From: Prostheceraeus crozeri
Lineage: Eukaryota > Platyhelminthes > Polycladida > Euryleptidae
Length of the DNA: 64,000 nucleotides
Direction: 5' to 3'
Assembly: GCA_907163375.1 (NCBI GenBank)
Contig: CAJQUW010003080.1
Span: forward strand, 62,001-126,000
Shown: piece by piece, positions 12,401-22,889 of the stretch
How the letters are laid out: each line of letters begins with the position of its first letter
Numbering within the stretch: the first letter of the stretch is position 1
Notes under the pieces: generated by a model
Databases searched by the model: none
What the model saw: only the letters and a program-made list of their open reading frames with translations
What the model was told of the DNA's origin: nothing
Position numbers and translations under genes: made by a program

Positions 12401-13090
12401 TCTTCACGTGGTGCAGTTGACACAGTTTAATTTAAAAAATGCGTTCATACAGTGTTGCTTCAAGGTTCTTATTCACTAAATTACCAGATCTATTCAAAAC
12501 ATTAAGTTCCTAACATTTGTTTGTCGAAAATCGACTTGACGTCAGATCCTGGTGGTTCAGATTATGAGCATCATGGCGGTAAGTTTGATTAAAGCCTGCA
12601 TCGATCAAAATCACCAGGCGAAAGAATTTCTCATCGACTTCGAGATTTCCTATGATTTAGTACAATTCTGATGATGGCCACGAATTCAGATGGTCGGAAT
12701 ATAAATTTGGTATTTTTATTTCTATCAAAGATTTGCAATCGCAAAACATGCCTAAATATAAATACTTCTCAATTTACCTTGAAAATTGGTGAAACTTCTT
12801 AAGACTCCTTATGATTTGCAATCATTTACTTGTCAATGAACGATGATCATTTTGATCATTCATTCTCTTGTGCAAACAAACCTGACAATTTTGTTAAGAC
12901 GTCAAGAGGAGATCGAAAGATAAGCTTCGCATATTGAATGATTATTTGCATCCGAATGATATGATAAGAATCTTATTTTTTCAAGGATTTGTCAGCAAGA
13001 AACAGGGGATTTCACATCATTGCATGCACATCATAAAGATGCTGCAATGATGTCTTTCAATCGCAATGACTTTGAACAATTTATCACCTT
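9483..13090. other. Unassigned intronic/intergenic DNA, 3.6 kb
   Basis: AT-rich. A TA-less scrap near 10578 (GGCTCAAAAAGTATCTGTAC) resembles Tc1-type ends but has no partner. No exon of PRKD (ubiquitin-like region) could be recognised. Confidence 0.4.
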
Positions 13091-13099
13091 TAAATCTAA

Positions 13100-14137
13100 G
13101 CAAACCTCCTAATCATTCATTCATTCAACAAGTCTCCTAGTGTCGTAAAACATAACATACTGACCAATTTTAGCCTCATGTAGCCACATTTTCACATATA
13201 ACATACCTACGATCAGAATCATGATCAGAAGTGGAAGCGGGCCCGGGCCGGACCGGGCTCCGATCTAAACAACTCTGTAAACACCCGGGCCGGGCCAGGG
13301 CCTGAAATGTTCCCTTGTACCTGGGCCGATATAGATTATGTCTGAAATCAGAAATATCTTCCTCATTTGATCATTTAAATTCTCTGAATCAATTCATATG
13401 ACGGCCAATCAACATGGTTCTTAAGCAATATGATGAAATATACACCAGCTTCACTTTTTCAAATCGACTGCATGTCTTCCGTGCTTTCGTTTTCCCTGTT
13501 TTCATGAACCTAAATACAACTTACATCAATGTCAGCTATCAGCACATCAAATGAGATCCAATTGATTTGTGATACAAAAACGCGCTATGCATGCACAACA
13601 TGATAATTCACCTTACTGTTCAACAGATGGTACATAGGCCCCACAGCATACGATCATGTTTTCAACAATTAGATTTTTAGAATGATTCTTAAGGGATGAT
13701 TACACTCAACTAACGTGTTTGAAATTTTCATTAAGGATGGCAAAGTGCTAAAAACGAAATTTCTCACCGGCGCCAAATATTTTGGAGTCGATCCGGGCCG
13801 CAGAAAGCGGCCAGTTCTATCTCTGATCAGGATGATAACACGTACACGTGATGGGAAGTGACCTTAAGACCTTCCGTGTAAAACATTATGGCTCCGGGTT
13901 TAGTAGGTCTTTTATTGACTTAATGAGTGATAAACATAAAGCATTTCCCGAAAACTTTGATGCGTCCCATTGGATTTACATGTGTTTTCCTTTGCTCCTG
14001 TCTGACAAGAACGGGAACCTGGTAGAACTCGGCAGACGCACAGATTTATAATAGCCAGCGGCGAACACTGCGTATGATTCTGTGAAAGTCTCATTTTCGG
14101 CCTCGTACCCTGCAGAAACCCCATCTGGCGGCCGCAC
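13100..14137. mobile_element. MITE-C copy 2, interrupted by a hAT-like element
   Basis: Right part 13834-14137 aligns with the right arm of MITE-C at 20567-21289 and ends GCGGCCGCAC followed by TA. The stretch about 13100-13217 resembles the middle of the copy at 62235-63057 (TCTCCTAGTGTCG versus TTCCTAATGTCGG, CACATTTTCACA versus CGCATTCTCGCACA), so the copy seems to continue across the inserted element. The left terminus was not found. Confidence 0.6.
13226..13825. mobile_element. hAT-like non-autonomous element with CGGGCC-rich ends (600 bp)
   Basis: Ends CAGAAGTGGAAGCGGGCCCG and, inverted, CAGAGATAGAACTGGCCG, with 8-bp flanks ATCATGAT / ATCAGGAT (7 of 8). The GGGCCGGGCC clusters near both ends are typical of some hAT families. 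No transposase seen. Confidence 0.75.
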
Positions 14138-14284
14138 TATTGTTCAAGAAGTCAACTGATGAATCCTTATTGCTAGGAAGAGAAATCTGGACTTTTTGTT
14201 CTTGTTTTTTTACCAGTTCAAATGAAGCACTGTAATTAGATTAATTTTAGGAGAAATCCTTCATTGTCTCCTATTAATTTTCAG

Positions 14285-14416
14285 AATCAACGCCAATGGA
14301 GGATCTTCAAATATCGCCTCACGTCATGGCTGTGCACTCCTACAAATCACCTCATTTCTGCGACTTCTGTGGTGAAATGTTGTTTGGATTAGTTCGTCAA
14401 GGCCTCAAATGTGACG
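14285..14416 (+). CDS. PRKD: Protein kinase D, internal exon, first part of C1a zinc finger
   Basis: Seen: an open exon between a TTTTCAG acceptor and a GTGAGT donor, 132 nt, phase 1 at both ends. It reads ...[19 protein letters not shown] then [20 protein letters not shown] and LKCD, with the next Gly codon split by the intron. This is the start of a C1 domain (H-X12-C-X2-C-X13-C). Known: in PKD kinases the segment ASATFEDFQIRPHAL precedes C1a, and [19 protein letters not shown] is a PKD signature; C1a binds diacylglycerol/phorbol ester at membranes and restrains the Ser/Thr kinase. The C1 is completed, in phase, by the exon at 39757. No upstream exon (ubiquitin-like region) was recognised. 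The MITE-C copy upstream ends 147 bp before the exon. PKC C1 domains are a poorer match. The ATG at 14296 is internal, not the gene start. Confidence 0.93.
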
Positions 14417-15291
14417 GTGAGTGAATTGATTCCATTTCGGTTATATTTTTCCTGTTTTGCTTCCGTTGCTGCGTTTGCGCATTTTCTGATGGAAATGGAT
14501 ATTCAATTTAAGCAATTAGTAATTGTCTATTTATAATGCAGACATCATTGCTTGGAAGAATGAACTGTGAATCGTATTGCACACGGAACACATGTCACTG
14601 CAACTGTTTATGTCCAGTATACTGTGTATGCAACTGAACAAATTCTTTCCCAGGAAACTATTTCCGTCTGAGCCTCTTGAGAAGGCGCAGCGCAGACAAA
14701 TCGTGTCCGAGAATGCTACGCACATTATTTTATTAAACGGAAGTTTTGACTTCGCTCAGTGGTATTAAATGCGCTGTGAACGATGAAACTTCAGCTCCTG
14801 TTTACAGGGATTCATTATCATATGAAATAACGTGACAGTATCGGAATGGACTCACAGACGTCGTAACCGGCGGTTAGTCACTTATCACCGAGATGTATTG
14901 CCTTGTCTGCGTGTTTGAGTCTTGAGATGACTTTCCTCAAAACTAATGGTCACGGCCAGAAATAGTCTCAAGGGGCAAGAAGATCAATTTTCCATTGACC
15001 GTGATGCACGTTCAAGCATGAATTCTGACGAGCTGGAACATTGACACCTCATTGAACGTACACAGTCGGTAAATTTAGATCGTGAAGAGCCGTACGGTGT
15101 GAATCATATTTCCATTTGATGAATTTATCACTAAGAAAAATTAAGTCAAAGATAGGCACTTTTCACATAACAGGCCTGCCTACAATCTGACCACTGAGAT
15201 TCGTTGGTTCGGTCATAGGAGCTGCTTTGCAATGCGCGCGCTTGGCCAATCACACAGGCCAGAAGAGAGACGAATATCTATGTCAATCTCC
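14417..15291. other. PRKD intron start, no gene seen
   Basis: No recognised repeat end or domain. Overlapping short frames on both strands at 14531-14768 look like chance. Confidence 0.4.
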
Positions 15292-15299
15292 ATGGTTGC

Positions 15300-15547
15300 C
15301 ATAGAAATTGATAACAATAAACCTCTAGAATGGAAGTAAAGCTTCATCCAGTACACGATAGTGGCACAAAAATCGCACGCATTTTCACTTCGATACCCTT
15401 GTCAACGGCTAAACCATTGGGCTAGAAGAAGTGCAATTCTGAGCTTTTCATTGGTTCTTCATGTCCCAACTTAGTTCCCCCGGATGTGCCGCGACCTTGA
15501 GTCAATTTCCATTCTAGTCAACTGTAGATAAACAATCTATTTCTATG
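15300..15547 (-). mobile_element. MITE-B copy 2
   Basis: 248 bp, ends CATAGAAATTGATAAC / CTATTTCTATG, 8-bp flanks ATGGTTGC / ATCGTTGC (7 of 8). Inverted relative to the copy at 1493. Confidence 0.88.
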
Positions 15548-15555
15548 ATCGTTGC

Positions 15556-16729
15556 TACCATTGCATAAAATGACTGGGAGAGGATTGTGTGCGCTCTAGA
15601 CTAACCCACACGCTTATGAATCTATCTCTGATTGGTACTAGCTGAAAATCAAAATGACAGTCTGAGCCATTATTATTAGAAGCAACTGGACATTATAGTT
15701 TAGTTACTTCCCGTAGTCGATTTCCTGCCCTTGCCCTCTTAGTTCTAGGGGTTGAAAAGTATGCTATGGCAATTCTATTTCAGGGCTCCGAGATGCAGAT
15801 CCTTCTGGTCTTTGTTCAGTCACTTTTGCACTTGATGCTCGGATCAGGAATTTACCTGATTACCAACAAGTAACTGATTTTATAGTTATGGTTTTGTGAT
15901 CAATACACATGCAATGCTGTAGCAATAATTGTGGAGTCATACTGTATGAAATGCTACCGGTATATTACCGTGAGATCGTCTTTCAGCGAAACATGACTGA
16001 GCATTGCTCTAAAACGAATTTCGTCAACAAATGGCTGCAAATGTTCTTTCAGTTCTAAAGACATAGTGAGAATCTTTGGGATAATATTGCATATTAATAT
16101 TTTCACCTATGTTGCTGTCAGCAGCTCGGCCAGACATTATGTCGATGCGTCGGTGTTCAGTAAAGTATTCTTATTCTAATGATTTATGTCGTCTTATTAT
16201 TCTTCTTATTTCGGTGCACAGATAAGATGGAATGGATATTTAGACCAAACAAAGAATCTTTGGCCGCACAGATAAGCGCAGATTCTCAGAAGCAGCCTAC
16301 GACAGGTGCAGAACAAATAAGCAACTCTTCATCAATATTCTGGCAAACAGATGCTGACAGCTCACGTTATTTATCGATATACATGCAAGATTTTCTTAGC
16401 TTCTTTTCTAATATCTCAGGGCTTGTTTTGACGGGAATCTAAAAATTCAGCCATCAAGTATATATATGTGGCATCTTTATGCAGATGTCGGTACTTCGAT
16501 CATCAATTAAAACCTGCTTATGTGGCTGGTCTATTCCTTGATAAAAATGACGCATGAGATTCTTCTATGATTTGATCGTTTTCACTTCAAAAATAAAAGT
16601 TAAAAGTTGCTTTATGTACAAACCCTACGTGTTTCGAGTGGTTACTCTTCATTATGGGGGAGGGGGAAATTTCCCAAAATCAACTCTGGATTGGCTTAGC
16701 GAATTCATTCTCTGAGAAAGAATATGGGA
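15556..16729. other. PRKD intron, no gene seen
   Basis: An open + frame at 16179-16442 (87 codons, starting MIYVVLLFFLF) has no recognisable domain and no second copy; treated as chance. Confidence 0.4.
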
Positions 16730-16737
16730 GTGTAGGG

Positions 16738-17451
16738 CAGGGATGCGGAGTCCTATCATTTTGATAGGACTCCGACTCCGGGTGGCCAATATATAAAGCC
16801 TAGTTTTTTTGAAAAATTAACTGGTGACCTACATCATAGATCATTATAGGCTTACCCGAACCTATTTTTATGGATCATTGCTGTATCAATTATCAATCAA
16901 TTTCGATGAAAGTTCATCAAATGTCGCTTTCAGTTGGATGCATGCGACTCGGCTTCTCCCATCTTGATGTGTACTTCACACGGTTTTTCTTCAGTCTCTA
17001 CCAGGCAGGAAAATCCCCATCCTTCTCCAAAAAATATGAGCTCACTTTCGATTTTAATATGCGCTTCAGAGGACCCATCACACACGATAAAAGTGAGGGT
17101 AAGAGGTGATGTTCTCAAACAAGCTAGTATTTTCATTTTTGTCTCTGATGTGACCTTTGGTGCGTAGGTGTGATCGAGGCTAGGAAGGATTGTCTTCTCT
17201 ACTGAATCGGCGAGTGAAAAGACAATCGCTTTTTCACTATCACGGTTCATTCCCTCAACTATTTCAAGCTTTGCATGCAGCAGTGTCTCTGTACTTTTGT
17301 TTGACGGAGAAAGTTGATATCAAGACAGTTACAACTACTGTACGAGAATAAATAATTTGTTTGTATTATATTTCGGGTCTAGTTATAGGCCGGAGTCCGG
17401 AGTCCTATCATTTGATAGAACTCCTCCTCCGATTCCGACTCCGCATCCCTG
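16738..17451. mobile_element. MITE-D copy 1 (hAT-like, 714 bp)
   Basis: Ends CAGGGATGCGGAGTCC and inverted CAGGGATGCGGAGTCG, flanked by GTGTAGGG / GTGTAAGG (7 of 8). The ATAGGACTCCGACTCC and TTTGATAGAACTCC words recur near both ends. A - strand frame of 106 codons at 16930-17250 is discussed in the findings. CAGGG ends with 8-bp duplications are classic hAT. Confidence 0.88.
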
Positions 17452-17459
17452 GTGTAAGG

Positions 17460-18530
17460 TTGTGCATGATTTTAAATTTTCTATTTTGAATTGAAGACTA
17501 ATGGATTATTGAAGGAAAGACGACTTGACTTCCACGTGTCTGCGCTCACACTTGACTTAGTTCCCCCCTCTCAACAGGTAGTCCAATAGTCTTGTGGCTA
17601 GAGAGTGTACTTGAATGTCCCTAGTTCAAACTTGCCCCTATTGATCAGTTGAAGCAGCTCTTCCAGTGGTTACATTTGTTGAGATTTATCAAATGTCTGT
17701 GAAAGGTTTGTGATGGAAGACCTTCATATCTGATTATTCCTCAACCCCATCAACTCGTTCCATTCATCATCGACCCCATGAACTACTGAGTGTACTGTGA
17801 CTGAATTGAAGATGAATAGGAAATATCTGCAGCTTGATTTTATAGACGGATGTCATTTTGATAATTTTAATTGGAAATGAAATGAAGTTGCAATAACAAT
17901 CTTAATGACTAAACCATACTCTCTACTTGCTCAACACGCATATCGGCTACATCTTCAGCTTCAAACATATCGAAATTTCACGTCATGTGAATGATCGCCG
18001 TATAAGTGAGTCAATCAGAAAAGTTCGTGAATTAATTGATGACTTTAATTCTATCCAATCAGTATACATCCAGCAGCAGCCGTTGGCTCTCTAAAGATTC
18101 TGGGTGTCATCTGTTCTGAGTCATTCTTTGGCGAAGCCTCTCGGCGACTATTCATCATGCATTGTTTGAAAATGTGATTTGAAAAACTGGCAATTCTATC
18201 ATCATAATAACGGCCTTATTATAATACGTTCCTCCTGCTTTTGGGCGTATCCCGGTGTTTTTGATAACTAGAGCGATTTCAGAAACGTGTATACATAAAA
18301 ATTTGAGGTGAGGATTGTTCTTTCCAGTGTTTCCACCGAGGTGCTGGCTTGAAATTTATGAATTCTCCATTGATTTTGTACCAGCCCAACATTTAAGAAC
18401 TGGAACGCATCGGTTGTCAACTTGTTTGACGTCCCGGCGATGACATTCATTTCTTCAGTATAATAAGTCCTTGAAACATGCCTTTCTACCATCATGGCAT
18501 ACAGCTGCTAGAGAGAGAGCTGCTTTCTCA
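17460..18530. other. PRKD intron, possible old SINE
   Basis: At 17580-17650 a stretch resembles a tRNA-like head (GTCTTGTGGCTAGAGAG followed by CCCTAGTTCAAACT as a B box). Single and weak. Rest unassigned. Confidence 0.3.
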
Positions 18531-18988
18531 CTCTAGGTCAAGGGTTCCCTAACTTTTAGTTAACGCGTACCACTAAATTCAGTAACTTTTTCTCGCGTAC
18601 CACCTGTGTGCCACCAAAATATTCTTCGCTTCAAAACAGAGTGTAATTGTTGTAAGAAAAGTAGAACAGGTACCTTGCATAATAACCGGCGGGCAGAAAG
18701 GCAGCCACTTCGTACAATGAATATTGTTGCAAATATACGTTAAAGTGCAGAATCTACTGGTACAATACATGTGCATATAAATGAATGTTAGTCTTGTAAC
18801 GATGCCTGAATATCTTGCGGTTGATGATCGGATGTGATGGTTGGGTCTGACGACCGTGACCGGATAAAGGGCTTTAGGATGGTCAGTGGTTGGCAGTGAG
18901 TCTCAAAACATGCTGCCGCAACAAGTCGTTAAATTACTAAACTACCGATGATGAAATTAATCAGCAATTAGACGTGATTACGGTGATC

Positions 18989-19057
18989 GCGAGATAACTC
19001 GTCATTGGCAATGGAAAGAGGAAGTCTACTTCCATTGCCAATGACGAGTCATCTCGC
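18989..19057. repeat. Near-perfect hairpin, 28-bp stem, 13-nt loop
   Basis: Left arm 18989-19016 (starts GCGAGATAACTCG), right arm 19030-19057 (ends CGAGTCATCTCGC); 27 of 28 positions pair. Size is pre-miRNA-like, but real pre-miRNAs usually have bulges; it could also be a minimal fold-back element. Confidence 0.85.
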
Positions 19058-19059
19058 AC

Positions 19060-20225
19060 CTTTCAAATTCAGACAAATCAACTGATTTCGTCATTATTAA
19101 GTCGAAATGCATATTGTAGGGATCTTTTTAAGCAACATGATGCAGTACTTTTGTTTGGCAATGAGTTTAACACAAGGTGTTTAGCCCCGGCAGTGAAGGC
19201 AATAATGTGCCAATTGCGTTGAACAATAATTTTGAGAACAATTTTCGGAGCTCAAAATTCCACGGATTAACATATTATACTTTTGTCATCTTTATCTAGT
19301 GCCAGTCTTCTGCTGTTTTCTGTATTTAGTGTAGTTAAATAAGACGGGCGTGCTTAAAGCTCAGGTTGTAGCTTCGTCTTCAGAATGAACAACTTAATGA
19401 CACAATGTTCTCTAATCAGGATTTGTCGCAGGGAATTCATACCCCTCATTCAGTTGAGACTTGTGAGTGAACGAGAGTTTTGAAGTTTTAAATGTCATTG
19501 TGCCCTGAGTTAGGTAAATTTGTGTGAAAATGTTTCTATTGAATAATAATCGAATGAAATACAAAGGTAATTAATTTGGACGTCGCTTTCTTTTCATTTT
19601 TATGAATTTATCGTTCATGATCTACCACATCATCTGTAAAATCAGATCGTGAGTATCTCATGGGGATATCTTTTTCTACGATTGTCAATGCCATTATTCC
19701 GCGACTGATGTGGAATTGCGCACGTCTACCGATTCGAAGGGCATAAACTTGCAGTGAAATTCATAACTTCGTGTTACTTTCCGAGACTCAGTTATTCGTC
19801 GGAAACATGAATTGGAATTGTCAACATGTTTTTCTTGTTTATGTCATCCGTCTGCTTGAATCAGATCTCAATCTCATTCCAAATAAGATGTGATAATGTC
19901 ATGAAAAGGACATATAAAAATCCAAATACACTTCTTACATTTCTGCTGATGTGATCAGATAACCGACAAAGGGATGCCGTACTTATGCATGACACAATTG
20001 AGATAGAAAAATGAAAAAAAGAAATGCATTCCGAGGATTCTGGATGGATTGTTTGCTTTAAAACATCGTTTTGTTTGTCTGATTTTTCAAATAACAATGT
20101 GTTAAGCAATCAATGTCTGCGATGCAAATTAATGAATTTAGGTTTAGGTTTTGATAATTTATTACCAGCTTTCATAAGTGTGTTTTGACGGCATAGAGAC
20201 AGTCACTAATTGTGCGTTCATGTAA
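19060..20225. other. PRKD intron, no gene seen
   Basis: AT-rich; no repeat end or domain recognised. Confidence 0.4.
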
Positions 20226-20227
20226 TA

Positions 20228-20564
20228 CTGTTCACACCAATGTTTCTTCTTCTTTCTTCTTCGTCAGCCGTTCATGCCACTGCAGGCAGATAGCTTCCAC
20301 AAATGTCTCCATCGTATTCGGTCTTGTGCCTCCCGCATCCACAATCCACACGTCACGCGTTCGATCTCCCTCTGAATCTCTTCTTTTGCCTTCCTGTTCT
20401 TCTGCTTCTTCCTCTTGGTGTCAACTCCGTCGTTTTCTTTGTCCATCGGCTATGGTGCATTCTCGCAATGTGTCCTGTCCACCGCCGTTTCAGTTCCTTC
20501 GCTTTGCAGACGACATCCCGCACTTTCGTTTGTCTTCGAATCACTTCATTTCTCCATTACCAAT
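20228..20564 (-). mobile_element. LINE 3' fragment (RTE-like reverse transcriptase C-terminus)
   Basis: On the - strand, from the 20564 side: VIRRQTKVRDVVCKAKELKR, RWTGHIARMHHSRWTKKTTE, GRSRRTGRQKKRF, then in another frame VTCGLWMREAQDRIRWRHLW. This is the conserved tail of many RTE-type LINE proteins (LRWxGHIARM, RWTKK, GRxxxRW, QDRxxWR). One frameshift is visible. The low-coordinate end is a GAAGAAGAA-type simple tail, typical of RTE 3' ends. The 5' side is cut off by MITE-C at 20565. Confidence 0.8.
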
Positions 20565-20566
20565 TA

Positions 20567-21289
20567 GTCCGGCAGCCAGAACAAGTTTCTGCAGGGAACG
20601 AGGCCGAAAGTGAGACTTTCACAGAATGATGTACACCCTATGCCTACTACGAATCGGCACGTCTGCCGAGTTCTAGTGAGTTCCTCTTCTTGTCAGACAA
20701 GATCAAAGAAGAACACATGTAAATCCAATGGGACGCAGATTGCAGTTTTTGGCTAAAATGAAATTTTCTATGTTTTTTCTGATTAAACGAAAAGTACTAA
20801 GCCGAGAGTCATAATTTTTGACATGGATTGCCTTCAGGTCATTTCCTTTCATTTTCATGCACCCCTATCTGTATAGCTAAACGCATTTAGATTTGGCGAG
20901 CCTCTTAATGTCGGCAAACACAAACATTTTGAGCTACTTTATCCACATTAAACCACATTCTCATATACATTGTCGATTAAATGCACGATAAAAGCACATG
21001 TGCATCGTAGGAAATGACCTGAAGACATTCTATGCCAAAAATTATGACTCTGGGCTATGTACTTTTCGTTTAATCAGAGAAAACATAGAAAATTTCATTC
21101 TAGCCAAAGACTGCAATCTGCGTCCCATTGGATTTACATGTGTTCTTCTTTGATCTTGTCTGACAAGAAGAGGAACTCACTAGAACTCGGCAGACGTGCC
21201 GATTCGTAGTAGGCATAGGGTGTACATCATTCTGTGAAAGTCTCACTTTCGGCCTCGTTCCCTGCAGAAACTCGTTCTGGCTGCCGGAC
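20567..21289. mobile_element. MITE-C copy 3, long palindrome (723 bp)
   Basis: Starts GTCCGGCAGCCAGAAC and ends with its inverse; TA on both sides (20565-20566, 21290-21291). Each arm is about 280 bp, pairing 20567-20850 with 21010-21289, around a unique centre of about 160 bp. A fold-back form of a TA-targeting MITE; no protein. Confidence 0.9.
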
Positions 21290-21291
21290 TA

Positions 21292-22710
21292 AATGTTTAG
21301 TAGGACACAAACACTTCATCATATATTTGCAGGATGAGAAAGGAATTCTAATGTTGATTGAATAACTTCATTGCCTAAGGAACTATAGAAACAGTTTTGA
21401 CCACGCAAAAATTGGTTTTGACAATTGGCACTTAAACAAAGATTTAATGCGTGTTTTTAAACATTAATTTTAGTTCGGTCACCATGCCTAGCTTGAAACA
21501 GAGATTTTATAGTGATGTGACCGCTCGTATGAACACAATCTGACGCAATATGACACAATCTTATTTGATAATGGCATAGAATTGAACAATGTGCAGTTGC
21601 CTGTATGATGGACTGTCATAGCGCAATTCTGGGCAGAGAACTGGAACAATTTTTGAAGCTCTGCAGAAGAAAGGTAAAGACGGTAACCGCATGCAAGAAC
21701 CACTGTTTATATGCACTGATATAAATGCAAAGAACCGCGATGTCTTGTTGGAAGAACTATTTCTGTATATCAGATAAATTCATCTTCCAGATTACTTGCA
21801 GATGATCTCAACAAAAGTTAATTGCAGCTTTCACACGTTTCCCGCGAGTTTATTTTATTGACTTTATGAAGCAGTGAGATAAGGAGCTTATATACGTGTA
21901 GGTCATATGCATCTAAATAGCACATATCGCTAAAATCGATCAATTTGCAGTTATTTCTTTCTTTAGATAATCAAAGTTGATTTCGATAATAAGTGTACCT
22001 GATTGTTGTCCATTTGTTTTTCAATCAATTAGAATGAATTACTGATAGCAAATACATTTTATTATTTAATTATTTGACATATTGAATAAATACGACTAAT
22101 TTTGAGTTTATTATGACAGCATTAAATTGCCGATAGAAGAATAAAGAAGTGTTTTTCAGTGAATTTGCTGCATCAAGTGATTTAAAAGATTCTGTTTCTC
22201 TTGACCGCTAGTGATTTGATTTGCTTTTGTATTTAAGGTTGCTTTCCTTTTACTTCACATCTGTAGACAGGTAATGATGGAAGTATTTTAAAACATGTCT
22301 GACTCAAAGCAGCTGTTTTTGTTTTCATTCAGTTGAACATGGCGAAATTATGTCTGCATATATCCATGACCTGATGTGTTCTATACTTCCTCGTCAAATT
22401 TGAACTTATCCTGGATAACATTTCTTCTCTTACATTGGTTTGATACTCAGTAACGCTACGTCTGCCTCAACGTATTTTTGTTGCAATATATAGTTGACAG
22501 ACGGTTTAGTTTTCTTGATTGACTTCTCTTCATTTCACAGACTGACTGTTTCAAAAGTCAGCATGCTTCTTTACCTTTCGGTGCAGATCACAAGCGTTAA
22601 TTCCTTCTTCTGCAGAGTTCGAGCTTCAGAGGTAAAAGTTGCATCATTAGTAGGTGGCTAGAATACTGGTAGCGAGATTAGTCGTCTTATATCTACGAAT
22701 GCCGTCATTC
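21292..22710. other. PRKD intron, no gene seen
   Basis: AT-rich; no recognised feature. Confidence 0.4.
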
Positions 22711-22717
22711 AGGAGTT

Positions 22718-22885
22718 GGGAGGATAGCTCAGTTGGTAAAGGATCGCTCTTAAGTATGGAAGTGCAGCAGGTCGAGGGTTCCAGTCCGCTTGGGGAGGTA
22801 TAACAGCTGGAGCCTACTAACCCTGACCTGGTGAGAGTTCCGTGTATGAACTGTAAAGGTTGTCCCTCTGCTGATCCGCTGTTAT
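22718..22885 (+). mobile_element. SINE-B copy 1 (tRNA-derived)
   Basis: tRNA-like head with A box TAGCTCAGTTGGTAAAGG and B box GGTCGAGGGTTCCAGTCC, followed by a unique body (TAACCCTGACCTGGTGAG...) shared with the copy at 54568. Stems do not form a proper tRNA acceptor, so it is a SINE, not a tRNA gene. Confidence 0.85.
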
Positions 22886-22889
22886 GGTT

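Noticed and set aside
18539-18600. CAAGGGTTCCCTAACTTTT followed by CGCGTACCAC, like a hAT end
   Set aside because: No inverted partner or duplication found, so kept only as a note.
20212-20613. 133-codon + strand frame rich in Ser/Cys
   Set aside because: Antisense of the RTE-like LINE tail.
22718-22790. Functional tRNA gene
   Set aside because: A and B boxes are present but the acceptor and anticodon stems do not form; the repeat body follows as in SINE-B copy 2.
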